DNA of 64,000 nucleotides from Streptomyces sp. Edi2 (GTDB lineage Bacteria > Actinomycetota > Actinomycetes > Streptomycetales > Streptomycetaceae): positions 248,001 to 312,000 of the forward strand of contig NZ_JBEJGX010000001.1 of NCBI RefSeq assembly GCF_040253635.1. Reading direction: 5' to 3'. Below the pieces are notes generated by a model. It saw only the letters and a program-made list of their open reading frames with translations, did no database searches and had not been told where the DNA came from. Of this stretch, positions 16,786 to 25,505 are shown one piece after another. Each line of letters starts with the position of its first letter. Position 1 is the first letter of the stretch. The position numbers and the translations under genes were made by a program.

Positions 16786-18858
16786 TCAGTTGCGGGAGGT
16801 TCCCGGCGGCAGCGACCGTGGTGTGCCGGCCGGGTTCACCGAGGTCCGGCCGGCGGCCGACCCGGCTGCTCGGCCTGCTGCATGTGCGGGTGCGGACGTG
16901 GTCGGCGGGGGCGGGAACTGCCGGAACCTGGCACCCACGGGGTTGGCCGGACCGGCTCCGTCCTTGACGACCGTGCCCTGGATGACCCGGTCCCCGACGG
17001 CCTTGGTCTCCTCGGGTACACCGGTACGGGGCGGCGCACCGGGCCGCACTGTGTAGCCGCCGCTGCCCGGCGTGCCGCTTCCGGGACGGCCCGGGCCACC
17101 GGGCCCGCGACCACCGTCGGGACTGCCAGGGCCGATCGCGGCCGGGCCGGCTTCGCCGGCCTTGCGCTGTGCCAGGTCGGCCTTGGCACGACGGGCCGCC
17201 GCTGGGTCGTTGCCGTCGTGGCCTTGCCTGTCGAGCCTTTCGATCGTGCCGGGCTGGGCCGCGTAGTCGCCGCCAGCGCCGGGCTGGGCCGCGTAGTCGC
17301 CGCCGGCGCCGGGCCGGCTGGGCGGGGGCGGGAAGGTGCGGGTCTGGTGGGTGCGGCTATTCGTTGTCGAACGACTGCTTGTGGAGCCGGAGCCGGAGCC
17401 GCTGTCCGGGGCGGGATGGCGGTCCATGTCACCGAAGCCTGCACGCTTGGGCTTCAGCAGCTTGCCCATTCTGTGCATCTGGCGCATACGGCCAAGGGTG
17501 CTGAGGATGCCGCGGCCGGCCATCTGCGCTCCACCAGCACTGACAATGCCGTCGAGGCGCCCCTTGACGCGGAACGCCATCACCGCGGTGGTGATGTTCA
17601 GCGCGGACGCCATCAGCCATCCGTAGGAAGGCAGCAGCTCGAGCATGGCGACGGAGACCACCATCACCGTGCCGAGCAACATCGTGGAAGTGAACGAGAC
17701 GACGACCAGGCCGAGCAGCATCTCGAACCACTGGACGCCCCAACTTCTCGGCTTACCGGGTATGCACCACAACGTGGCGAAGGCGACCCCGCACACGAGC
17801 AGCATCAACGCGCCGATCAAAGAAGCAAGTGTCGCGAACGCCAGGGTGATCACCAGGGCGCAGAAGATGACTGCGGAGACATTGCCGAGGAGCAGCACAC
17901 CGATCCGGCCGCCGGGCGAGTGCCCCTGGATCCACTGCTCCGCCTCGTCTCCCACCTCGTCTTCGATGTTGTCGATGATGTAGTCCTCACGGGCGTCCAT
18001 GTCCGTCCCGTGCTTGAGGATCTCGTTGCCCCATTTCTTGCACGCGTTGATCGAGCCAAGGTCCGCAATGCACCAGGGAGTTGCCACGTAGGTGCGCCAA
18101 ACGGCATCGGACGCGCGCCGGATGGTGTCGTCCTTCGACTTGCCGGACCATGCGGGCTCAGGGGTTTTGAAGGGCATGGTCGCCTTCCCCTGACTGGACA
18201 GGCCGGAGCCGATCGTGGTCATCGCCACGTCTGAGCCGAGCTGACGCCCATGGTCCACGCCCTTGACCCAGGTCTGAGGGGCCACCAGGAAGGTGGTGGC
18301 GATCACCGCGGAGGCGAAGACCCAGGCGAGCTGGCCGAGCATGCTCTGGTCCGAGCGCTTGGCCCAGGCGATGAACATGCCAACAGCCACTGCCGTCGGC
18401 ATGAAGACCTTCAACATCGGCCCTGCCGCCGCACCGATGGCATGGGAGATGGTTTGTTCCACCTCGGGCAGGCTGACGACGTTGAAGCACCAGGAGGTGA
18501 CCACGACAGCGGCCTGGCCGATCATCGTCAGGACAATCATGAGGATGGTGCCGACGCCGTGCAGCCAGCCATCGATGAGGTCGCCGCCGACGGCGCTGTC
18601 GGACAGCTGCTTGTCGAGCTGGTAGACGTCGGCGTCGTACATCTCATAGAGGGTGCCCTGGCCGTGCGGATGATCCGGCGAGGGCATCAAGTCGCCGATA
18701 CCGGCCGGCTTGTACTTGTCATCGGCGGCCGCGAACGGCGCGAAGACGGCGCAGGTCGCCAGGAGCGCAGCGGTCGGGGTGAGCAGAGCCCGAGCCCGCG
18801 GCATGCGCACCCACAGGTACAACAGGACGGTACGGAATCGTTTCAGCAGAGTCTTCAT
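16786..18858 (-). CDS. VirB6/TrbL/TcpH-like polytopic channel protein
   Basis: 690 aa from ATG 18858, five bases after GGAGGAG. A hydrophobic leader (about 25-45) precedes an extracytoplasmic stretch with YEMYDADVYQLDKQL, followed by five or six membrane helices up to about residue 420. The last 230 residues are hydrophilic, Gly/Pro-rich and probably disordered. This is the plan of the VirB6/TrbL (TcpH) inner-membrane channel subunit. The tail carries a duplicated PGAGGDYAAQ segment. The start overlaps the stop of a 42-codon frame. A TGTGGACAG motif lies 220 bp upstream. Confidence 0.8.
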   Translation of the reverse strand: MKTLLKRFRTVLLYLWVRMPRARALLTPTAALLATCAVFAPFAAADDKYKPAGIGDLMPSPDHPHGQGTLYEMYDADVYQLDKQLSDSAVGGDLIDGWLHGVGTILMIVLTMIGQAAVVVTSWCFNVVSLPEVEQTISHAIGAAAGPMLKVFMPTAVAVGMFIAWAKRSDQSMLGQLAWVFASAVIATTFLVAPQTWVKGVDHGRQLGSDVAMTTIGSGLSSQGKATMPFKTPEPAWSGKSKDDTIRRASDAVWRTYVATPWCIADLGSINACKKWGNEILKHGTDMDAREDYIIDNIEDEVGDEAEQWIQGHSPGGRIGVLLLGNVSAVIFCALVITLAFATLASLIGALMLLVCGVAFATLWCIPGKPRSWGVQWFEMLLGLVVVSFTSTMLLGTVMVVSVAMLELLPSYGWLMASALNITTAVMAFRVKGRLDGIVSAGGAQMAGRGILSTLGRMRQMHRMGKLLKPKRAGFGDMDRHPAPDSGSGSGSTSSRSTTNSRTHQTRTFPPPPSRPGAGGDYAAQPGAGGDYAAQPGTIERLDRQGHDGNDPAAARRAKADLAQRKAGEAGPAAIGPGSPDGGRGPGGPGRPGSGTPGSGGYTVRPGAPPRTGVPEETKAVGDRVIQGTVVKDGAGPANPVGARFRQFPPPPTTSAPAHAAGRAAGSAAGRTSVNPAGTPRSLPPGTSRN
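17251..17310. repeat. two tandem 30-bp repeats in the VirB6-like tail
   Basis: 17251-17280 and 17281-17310 differ at one base and encode PGAGGDYAAQ twice. A coding repeat in a disordered region; likely a length-variable site. Confidence 0.8.
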
Positions 18859-18986
18859 CACCTCTCCTCCCGCCCACGAGTCACCAGGCCACTGGATGGA
18901 GCGGCGTGGCAGGAACCGAAGCCGGCTGCCGCTGAACGGGGCATCGCCGCGGCGGCCGCGGCTCGGTCCCGGCGATGAATCGTCAT
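18858..18986 (-). CDS. possible 42-aa coupled leader peptide
   Basis: ATG 18986 is nine bases after a strong AAGGAGG. The frame is Ala/Arg-rich (MTIHRRDRAAAAAAMPRSA) and its TGA overlaps the ATG of the VirB6-like gene. It may only serve to couple translation. Codon use is GC-rich but uninformative at this length. Confidence 0.35.
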   Translation of the reverse strand: MTIHRRDRAAAAAAMPRSAAAGFGSCHAAPSSGLVTRGREER

Positions 18987-19045
18987 GCGAGGCTGCCTCC
19001 TTGGCACGGCGCGGTCGGCAACAGCCGGGCCACAGCGGATCGGTG

Positions 19046-21667
19046 TCATGCGGATTCCGATGCTGCAGGCCCCGGGCTGTGGACAGAGTCGGCCGGTTCC
19101 GCCTCCTCGTCCTGGCCAGGCGGGGCGTCGTCCTTGCGCAGGTCAGGGCCGGTGGTGTCCCCGGCTTCGTGGTCTTCGGCCTGGTCCTTGGGGTTGGTGG
19201 ACAGCGCGCGCAGGAGCTCGGCGCTGGGCGCGTCGACCTGCATGGTGGCGACCCGGTCCCGGCGGTCACGCACGATGCAGTGGCCGTGCCGGATCTCGCC
19301 GTGCGCGGTCTTGCCGACACCGTGGATCAGGGCTCGGGTCGATTCACCGACGGGCAGCCGCAGGAGCTCCGCCATGGCGTCCTGCTGGGAGGCGGTGCTC
19401 TGCTCGAACGCGAAGACCGTCGTGATCGCCTCCAGCACACCGTCCATGCCCAGCAGACTCTTGGGGTCCTGGGTGTCGATGGCGAGGCTGGTATCGAGGG
19501 CGCGGCCGGTACGTGCGATGTAGTCGACGAACCTGCGGCCATCGTCCGTGCCGGTCAGGACGTGCACCTCGGGAATCGAGATGACCTTGGGCAGATCGCG
19601 CAGGTCCGGCCGAGCCGACGTGTTCAATGCGTACGCGATCAATCCCCGCATGAGGGCCAGCGAGACGCGTTCGTTCATCGTCATGTCGCGTGGTGCGGTG
19701 CCCATCTGCGGCATCGTCAGCCCGGGAACCTGCACCAGCCACAGACCCGGCTCGGGACGTAGAGGGGAGGCGCCCGGACGCGGGGCACCGAGCAGCGGAG
19801 CCCCCAGCGGCGTACGCGAGAGCTCTTCCAGCGCCTCGCCAGCCTCGGCAGCCAGCTCATCGGCGCTGTTCTTGAGGAGTTCGACGACGCGCCAGGTCGC
19901 CGCGTCGGAGTGGGCGGCTATCTCGTTGCAGGCACGCAGCAGCCGCGTCTCCACGCCGGCATTGCGCAACCGCTCGGGCAGGATGATCAGAAGCTGGGAG
20001 ACCACCTGGAGCGCGGCGTCACCTTGCGGCAGAAGCCGGAACAGGTCTGCGACGGCCGGGGTTTCGCTGCCGCAGGTGACGTGGTGCGAGGCGAGACCGA
20101 GATACTCGCCCGCCTTGACCAACCCTCCTTCATCGCCCTTGAAACCGAGCATCAACGCAAAGCTGCCCTTCAAGGCCGCGATGAGGGTGGCCAGCATCAT
20201 CGACGTGGTCTTGCCTCGGCCACTGCGCCCCACGAACGCCGTCGTGGTCGCGTCGCCCCTCGCACTGCCGGCGGTGATGTCGATCCTGCACACCCCGGGC
20301 GTGGTTCCGGTGAGCAGGCCCATGATCGGCCCCTCGTCGTCACCGGCCTCGCTCCCACCCCAGAACATGCTCGCGGCGAGTGCGTCGGTGGTGCGGATGT
20401 GCCGCAGGTCATCGACGCGCAGCATGTCCCCGATCTGGGACTCCAGCCACAGTTCGCGCTGCTCCTCGGAGGCGACAGTCACATCGATCGACAGGCCGGC
20501 GTAGTGGCCGATGACCGCGTCGGTGCGGGCGCGCAAGTCCTCCAGTGACTCGGTGGACACGACGATCAGACGCGGGTGGTCCTCGAGCAGGGTGCGGCCG
20601 TCGCGGGACATGCCCTTGCGCAGTCCCTCCATGACCAGCTCGGTCTCCTCCGTCTCCGCGAAGGTCTCCCCGGCGCTCCCCTCGGCAGCCGAGCGCCGCT
20701 GCTCCTTGGCGCTCTGGCGGACCTTGTCAACGGCCTTGATCGCCTGGCCCTTGCGCCACACCGTGAACCGCACGCTGGCCTCGGGACACACCAGGGCATC
20801 GAATCCGGTCTCGGGGTGGGTGTAGGTGATCTCGCTCAGGCACCGCAACCACTCCTGCTCGCCGGGCGTGACAATCTGCTCAGGAAACTCCGGCATCGCC
20901 AACACCGACACCCAGGCCGCGGTCTGCCCGCGGCCGTCGATGAGCCGCACATGGTCGGCGTGCGGGATGGCCTTGGACTGCGTCAGACGCACCAGGGAGG
21001 CGCCAGTGACGGTGGGCAGACGGGGCGGGGCGGGCTGAGGACGGTAGGACTCGCGGCTGATCGCCCAGGCCAAGAGTTCGACCGGCGCGATCCGCGCTCG
21101 CCACGGAGTGGCTTCCAGACGCCGCTCCATGCGGCGGGCGAGCGCGTCCAGCTGGGCGAGCTCCGCCTTCTCCAGCCCCGTACGGCCAATACCCAGCGCG
21201 TCACTGGTGGCGCTCTTGACGGTGGCGCTGGTGGCGGAGTCGCGCTCGGCGATGCGGATGCCGAGAAGGATGTGACGCTGCGGCAGGTCGAGGGCGTCCA
21301 GGCGTTCCGCCCACATCGACGCGACCGCCTCGACATCGCCGGCAGTGAAGATCCTCCGGGCCTCCTCGCGGTAGATCTCGCCGTCCAAACGCGCCCAGAT
21401 CACCTTGAGATGGCAGTCGTAGCCGGGCAGCACCTTGGCCAGAGCCAGGCCGGCAGCGTCCTGCTCGGCGTCCTGCACCGCTTCAGGCATCAAATCGGTA
21501 TTCGAGGCCGACAGGACATACCACGCCTCGGCGGCGGTGTCGGTGACCACGAGTCCGTCCGCCAGGGCGACGAGCTTCGGCTCCTTCATCATGCGCTCGG
21601 CGCCCAGCCCGAGCATCCGGCCGAAGCGGGAGACGGACTTCTTGGCCGCCTTACTGGTGGTGCTCAT
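19046..21667 (-). CDS. VirB4/TcpF-like conjugation ATPase
   Basis: 873 aa from ATG 21667, seven bases after AAGGAG. The N-terminal 450 residues form the VirB4-type alpha/beta region. Walker A GRSGRGKT is at 480-487 in AFVGRSGRGKTTSMMLATLI. A Walker-B-like strand KVISIPEVHVL and the ALDTSLAIDTQDPKSLLG segment follow near 735-780. These ATPases power channel assembly at the membrane. The length fits the family (600-900 aa). The ATG is two bases downstream of the stop of the next gene, so it is part of a coupled series (23920 to 19046). Confidence 0.88.
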   Translation of the reverse strand: MSTTSKAAKKSVSRFGRMLGLGAERMMKEPKLVALADGLVVTDTAAEAWYVLSASNTDLMPEAVQDAEQDAAGLALAKVLPGYDCHLKVIWARLDGEIYREEARRIFTAGDVEAVASMWAERLDALDLPQRHILLGIRIAERDSATSATVKSATSDALGIGRTGLEKAELAQLDALARRMERRLEATPWRARIAPVELLAWAISRESYRPQPAPPRLPTVTGASLVRLTQSKAIPHADHVRLIDGRGQTAAWVSVLAMPEFPEQIVTPGEQEWLRCLSEITYTHPETGFDALVCPEASVRFTVWRKGQAIKAVDKVRQSAKEQRRSAAEGSAGETFAETEETELVMEGLRKGMSRDGRTLLEDHPRLIVVSTESLEDLRARTDAVIGHYAGLSIDVTVASEEQRELWLESQIGDMLRVDDLRHIRTTDALAASMFWGGSEAGDDEGPIMGLLTGTTPGVCRIDITAGSARGDATTTAFVGRSGRGKTTSMMLATLIAALKGSFALMLGFKGDEGGLVKAGEYLGLASHHVTCGSETPAVADLFRLLPQGDAALQVVSQLLIILPERLRNAGVETRLLRACNEIAAHSDAATWRVVELLKNSADELAAEAGEALEELSRTPLGAPLLGAPRPGASPLRPEPGLWLVQVPGLTMPQMGTAPRDMTMNERVSLALMRGLIAYALNTSARPDLRDLPKVISIPEVHVLTGTDDGRRFVDYIARTGRALDTSLAIDTQDPKSLLGMDGVLEAITTVFAFEQSTASQQDAMAELLRLPVGESTRALIHGVGKTAHGEIRHGHCIVRDRRDRVATMQVDAPSAELLRALSTNPKDQAEDHEAGDTTGPDLRKDDAPPGQDEEAEPADSVHSPGPAASESA
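19078..19086. promoter_or_regulatory. TGTGGACAG motif, copy 1
   Basis: Sits in the 3' end of the VirB4-like gene, about 95 bp before the small frame that leads into the VirB6-like gene. Related copies precede three other conjugation genes (25408, 27569, 29087). Resembles a DnaA-box type 9-mer. Confidence 0.4.
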
Positions 21668-21669
21668 CG

Positions 21670-22524
21670 TCAATCTCCTTGCGTACGCGGCATCTGGAAA
21701 GTGGAGGCGGCCGGAGCGGCGGCCGGCGGCCGGCCCTTTGCACGCCGCAGCGGTCGGGTCAGGCCGTCGGCGGGGGCGGGGGCTTGGGTGGAGGCCAGCT
21801 GGGCGGCCTGGAGACCGGTCAGCTGCAGGAGCTGCACGGGGCTGTCACCGCTGCTGCTGATCAGGTGCATCTGTCCGGCGCGAAAGGGTTCGTCCTGCGG
21901 CGGCGCAGCACCCGGTGTCCCCACCAGGTGCCATGTGCGCGGGGTGGGAGCGGCCAGCAGGCGGGTGGTGAACAGGCTGCGGGCCACATGCGCGAGCGGA
22001 ATGGGTACGGCCCGGCAGGCCAGTACGACGCGGATCCCGTACAACCGGCCGGCGCCCAGTACTGCCGTGAGGGCGTCCAGTCCGGTGCCGCCAGGAAAGG
22101 GGTAGTGCCGAAACCGCAGCAGGGCGTTGATCGTCAGGTCGCTCTCGACCACCACGACGCGCGGCGCGCCCGAGCGCTGCCCGCGTACCTGGGCGGCCAG
22201 GTGGTACAGGTGACGGTGCACGGCGGTGGCATCCCCGTAGAGATGGATGCGCCGTTGGTCGCGTGCCCAGGTGTGCTGGCCGGCGACATCCAGGACATCG
22301 ACGTGCATCCCGCGTCGGGCATACTGCGCGGCCAGCGTGCGCAGCGCCATCGTGGCGCCCAGACCCGGCCAGGCGACCAGCAGGGTGTGGCCGGCTGCGG
22401 GGCCCAGGTAGACCGGGGCGGCTCCGTCTGTGAGGCCGAGCAAGGGGCCCGGCCCCTGATCGATGGCATCGGCGGTCAGATCGTCAAGCCTTACCCGCGG
22501 TCCCGTCGGGTGCGGCCCGCTCAC
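21670..22524 (-). CDS. degenerate P-loop protein of the conjugation cluster (paralogue A)
   Basis: 284 aa from GTG 22524, which overlaps the stop of the next gene (GTGA). The expected Walker A is replaced by AWPGLGATMALR (about 49-60). RVVVVESDL fits a Walker B strand. HTWARD (about 83) and a QMHLIS..DSPVQLLQLT block are shared with the adjacent paralogue 22521-23345. This looks like an FtsK/HerA-type NTPase fold with a lost or altered phosphate loop, perhaps a structural partner of the VirB4-like ATPase. Not a recognised named family. Confidence 0.6.
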   Translation of the reverse strand: MSGPHPTGPRVRLDDLTADAIDQGPGPLLGLTDGAAPVYLGPAAGHTLLVAWPGLGATMALRTLAAQYARRGMHVDVLDVAGQHTWARDQRRIHLYGDATAVHRHLYHLAAQVRGQRSGAPRVVVVESDLTINALLRFRHYPFPGGTGLDALTAVLGAGRLYGIRVVLACRAVPIPLAHVARSLFTTRLLAAPTPRTWHLVGTPGAAPPQDEPFRAGQMHLISSSGDSPVQLLQLTGLQAAQLASTQAPAPADGLTRPLRRAKGRPPAAAPAASTFQMPRTQGD

Positions 22525-23345
22525 GCGGACCCCCGCATGCCGGCGACGTCGGCGGCGGCGGACCGGGCGAATGCCCGGGCCTCGGCGCTGGTGAGGTACA
22601 GGGCCTGGAACGGGGTGGCCTCGCTACCGTCGATCACGTGGAACCGGCCGGCGCCCGGCGAGGTCGCTGGCGCCTGAGCGCCGGGTGCCAGGCGCCGCCA
22701 CAGCGTTTGGCTGCCGTGACCGAGGATCCGAGTGGAGAAGGATCGGTAGCTCACGGGCCCCCGGACCGCCAGACCGCCGCCGGTGTCCCCGGCCAGGACC
22801 GTCCAGCCGCAGGCGCGGCCGGACGCCAGCAGCAGCGCGAGCGCTTCCACACCCGGGGCTTCCTCGAGCTGGGTCTCCGGCCGGGTGCGTAGCCAGTAGT
22901 GGCGCAGCGCGTCGATGACGCCGTCGAGTTCCTCGATGACCAGGACGTGGCGTTCGCCCCAACCATCGGCCGAGCCGCGGGGGCCGCCGCTGAGGTCTGC
23001 CGCAGACATCACGAGGTAGTCGTGGACGGCGGCCACATCGTTGAGGTGCCGTGCGAGGGGCAGGTCCCGCGCCCAGGTGTGTTCGGCGTGTGTGAGGTCG
23101 ATGATGTCGGTGCGGGCGCCGCGGGCGAGTGCCTGGGCGGAAAGGGCCCGCAGCACCGTGGTGGTGCCGCCCCCGGCGCCGGTGGCGACCAGAACGTGCC
23201 CGGTGTGTACGGGTAGAGTCACCGGCTGGTCGCCGCTGGCCAGTCCGATCAGCAGGTCGTGGCCGGCCAGCAGGGGCGGGGTGAAAGGGTCGTTGAAGCG
23301 GACCGAGCCGCGCAGGGTGTTCAGGGGCATGGTGGGACGGCTCAT
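22521..23345 (-). CDS. degenerate P-loop protein of the conjugation cluster (paralogue B)
   Basis: 274 aa from ATG 23345, overlapping the stop of the TcpE-like gene (ATGA). The nucleotide loop reads ATGAGGGTTTVL (about 53-64), with a GT in place of GK. HVLVIEELDGVIDALRHYW is a good Walker B strand with an acidic pair. HTWARD and a FHVIDGSEATPFQALYLT block align with paralogue A. Tandem duplication with divergence is evident from the shared motifs in the same order. Probably a subunit of the transfer ATPase complex. Confidence 0.6.
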   Translation of the reverse strand: MSRPTMPLNTLRGSVRFNDPFTPPLLAGHDLLIGLASGDQPVTLPVHTGHVLVATGAGGGTTTVLRALSAQALARGARTDIIDLTHAEHTWARDLPLARHLNDVAAVHDYLVMSAADLSGGPRGSADGWGERHVLVIEELDGVIDALRHYWLRTRPETQLEEAPGVEALALLLASGRACGWTVLAGDTGGGLAVRGPVSYRSFSTRILGHGSQTLWRRLAPGAQAPATSPGAGRFHVIDGSEATPFQALYLTSAEARAFARSAAADVAGMRGSA

Positions 23346-23920
23346 TTCTCAGCGCTCTTCGAACGGCGCTGCTTCTTGCGGTACTTGGCGCGTGCCTTGG
23401 CCACGGCGTCGGGTCCGTAGGCACGAAGGCGCGGGCGGATGCGGGCCGGCGGCCCGTAGGACTCGGCCCGGTCCGCGTCCTGGACGTCTTCATTGGCGAG
23501 CAGGGGCGCGAAGGCGGGCAGGTCGGCGAGCTGGGGTACCTGCTCGCCCAGCCGCCGGGCGCGCAGCTTCAGGCCGGGCTTGGGTGAGGGGATACGCCCG
23601 CGGCCGATGACGGGGCGTACACCGGTGTGCAGGTAGTTCAGGCGGATCGCCCAGAGAAGGAGATTGGTGCGCCGCCAGTAGGTGAGCGAACGCTTCGCCC
23701 CGAAGTAGGTGAGCCCCAGCGGGGGCAGCAGGAACAACGGGGTCAGGGACTGCGCCGGCAGGCCGAACAGCAGCAGCCAACCGCCCCAGTAGAAAGGGAA
23801 GATGACGGCGCCATAGCGCAGGGTGGTGCGCGGCAGCCCCTCGCCGAGATCAAGACCGAGCAGCTCGTGCTGGCGGGTCTCGATGTCCCAGTGCCGGGAG
23901 TAGGTGTGCGTGGTACGCAT
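23342..23920 (-). CDS. TcpE-like conjugation membrane protein
   Basis: 192 aa from ATG 23920. Soluble N-terminus (HWDIETRQHELLGLDLGEGL), two adjacent membrane helices (about 40-75), then a basic C-terminus ending KARAKYRKKQRRSKS. This matches TcpE/ConE-adjacent small membrane proteins encoded next to VirB4 in Gram-positive conjugation clusters. Coupled to the two P-loop paralogues downstream and 11 bp from the TcpD-like gene upstream. Confidence 0.65.
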   Translation of the reverse strand: MRTTHTYSRHWDIETRQHELLGLDLGEGLPRTTLRYGAVIFPFYWGGWLLLFGLPAQSLTPLFLLPPLGLTYFGAKRSLTYWRRTNLLLWAIRLNYLHTGVRPVIGRGRIPSPKPGLKLRARRLGEQVPQLADLPAFAPLLANEDVQDADRAESYGPPARIRPRLRAYGPDAVAKARAKYRKKQRRSKSAEK

Positions 23921-23931
23921 GCCGGCCCCGG

Positions 23932-24162
23932 TCAGCCGGTGAAGACGGAGGCGAGCTTCTCGCCCAGCATCTTCAGAATCGCGACGGTCTTGGTGGAGCT
24001 GAAGATGAAGAACGCGACGACGGCGCCGCCCACGATGTGGGTGATCAGCGCACCGTGCTCCTTCTTGGCCCAGTGGCCGAAGGCCCGCACGGCGAGGACA
24101 GCGATGAACAGGGATCCGACCGTGGTCAGGATCCACGAGACGAGGGGGTTGGTTTCGCCCAT
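23932..24162 (-). CDS. TcpD-like small membrane protein
   Basis: 76 aa from ATG 24162. Two membrane helices (WILTTVGSLFIAVLAVRAF and LITHIVGGAVVAFFIF) with a charged loop WAKKEHG, the usual make-up of TcpD/PrgI-type membrane subunits in actinobacterial transfer clusters. Placed between the TcpC-like and TcpE-like genes as in other Tcp systems. Confidence 0.65.
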   Translation of the reverse strand: MGETNPLVSWILTTVGSLFIAVLAVRAFGHWAKKEHGALITHIVGGAVVAFFIFSSTKTVAILKMLGEKLASVFTG

Positions 24163-24259
24163 GGTGCAGCGACTCCCTTGCAGTTGAAGGTGAGCGGGAA
24201 GGAGGGGAGGGCGCCGGGGACACCGCCGGCCGCGCTGTGCAGGGTGCAGCTGTCAGAGC

Positions 24260-25294
24260 TCAGGAATCGGCACTCACCTGCTGGACCTGCCACCGGGCTC
24301 CGCTACTGGCGGAGACCCGGATCAGAGTGATCCGGTAGGTCTGCTGAAGCTGGGCGCCGGCGAGTCTCCAGCGCACCGTGGCGGTGCCGACCCGCTTGTC
24401 GCCGGACCCGGCGTCGACCGCCCAGTTGTCCAGCGAATCCAGGGACATACCGCTGCCGAGCGGGGCGATATGCGATCCGGGTGCGGCGGTCTGACCCTCG
24501 TTGCCGGCCGCCCAGGAATCCAGGAAGTCCTTGACCGTCTGCCGAGTCCGCCCGGCCATCGCCGAATCGGCATCCGCTTCGGACCTGGGTGAGTAGGAAG
24601 CCGCAGTCGGCATGCCGATCAGAGCGGGCTGACCGGTGACCAGTACCCGGTCGCCGACCTGTGCGACGGGCACCTCCAGGCCCTGCCACCGAGAAACGGT
24701 GGCGTCCTTCTTCTTGACCTTGACCGTGGAGCTGACCCGCACATCGACCACGACCCGGGCGTGCTTCCCACCGGTCTGCGTGACCTTGCCGGGAATCGTC
24801 TGCGCTACCGCCTGCGCCCCCTGACCATCCCAGCCCATCTTCAAATCGGCGTCCTTGGGCAGGTCCATGGCCAGGTCCCTGGCCCGCAGCTGGGGAGCCT
24901 GCGAACTCCACGTCATGTACGAGCGAGCGAAGCGAGCGGCGACCTGCTGCGCCTCTTCGGTCGGCACGTCGTGCTTGCGTGCTTCGCTCTGCGGGTCGGC
25001 TTGCTGGGATACGGCAGGCGGCTTGGCGGGGAACACCCAGCTGCGCACTCCGGTGAACGCGGCCAGCCCGATCACCGCCCAGATCGCGACACGGCCGGCC
25101 CGGCGGGCGAAGGAGCGGCCCGAAGACTCGGTCTCCTCAGCCCATCCCCCGTGGCTCCAGCTCGGCTCCGCCGGTGCCGCTCCTGGCGTTGGCAGGGTCT
25201 CGAACGGTGCGTCCTCGCCGGGCGCGTCGGCTTTGTGCTCACCGCCCTTGGGTTCTTTGGCGGGAAGATTCAGCATCTTCCGCAAAGTGCTCAT
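24260..25294 (-). CDS. TcpC/VirB8-like conjugation protein
   Basis: 344 aa from ATG 25294 after GAGGAGC. Disordered acidic N-terminus, one membrane helix (69-86), then an extracytoplasmic region with two NTF2-like halves: AQQVAARFARSYMTW (about 110-125) and TRQTVKDFLDSWAAGNEG (about 245). This is the plan of TcpC from Clostridium plasmid pCW3, a bitopic protein of the transfer channel. A TGTGGATAA motif lies about 115 bp upstream and a strong terminator ends the preceding coupling-ATPase gene, so this may be the first gene of its own transcript. Confidence 0.82.
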   Translation of the reverse strand: MSTLRKMLNLPAKEPKGGEHKADAPGEDAPFETLPTPGAAPAEPSWSHGGWAEETESSGRSFARRAGRVAIWAVIGLAAFTGVRSWVFPAKPPAVSQQADPQSEARKHDVPTEEAQQVAARFARSYMTWSSQAPQLRARDLAMDLPKDADLKMGWDGQGAQAVAQTIPGKVTQTGGKHARVVVDVRVSSTVKVKKKDATVSRWQGLEVPVAQVGDRVLVTGQPALIGMPTAASYSPRSEADADSAMAGRTRQTVKDFLDSWAAGNEGQTAAPGSHIAPLGSGMSLDSLDNWAVDAGSGDKRVGTATVRWRLAGAQLQQTYRITLIRVSASSGARWQVQQVSADS

Positions 25295-25407
25295 GAATTG
25301 CTCCTCGGCCCATCGCGATATCCGGCTCCAGCCGGGCGGGTGCGAAAGGTGCTCACACTCGCGCTCTGCGGCGGGAATCTCACACGAGAAAGCTATGAGC
25401 GCGGGCC

Positions 25408-25416
25408 TGTGGATAA
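25408..25416. promoter_or_regulatory. TGTGGATAA motif, copy 2 (DnaA-box-like)
   Basis: Lies 114-122 bp upstream of the TcpC-like start in GCGGGCCTGTGGATAAAG. Matches a consensus DnaA box and the other three copies near conjugation genes. Confidence 0.45.
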
Positions 25417-25456
25417 AGTCCAGCGCCCCGGAGCCTGGATGCCGACGCACATGCCA

Positions 25457-25489
25457 ATGGCCGCGAAGGGAAGCTCCCTTCGCGGCCAT
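25457..25489 (-). terminator. hairpin terminator of the coupling ATPase gene
   Basis: Perfect 15-bp stem (25457-25471 with 25475-25489), AGC loop, beginning 17 bp after the stop codon. Confidence 0.75.
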
Positions 25490-25505
25490 GTCAGGACCGG
25501 AACTG

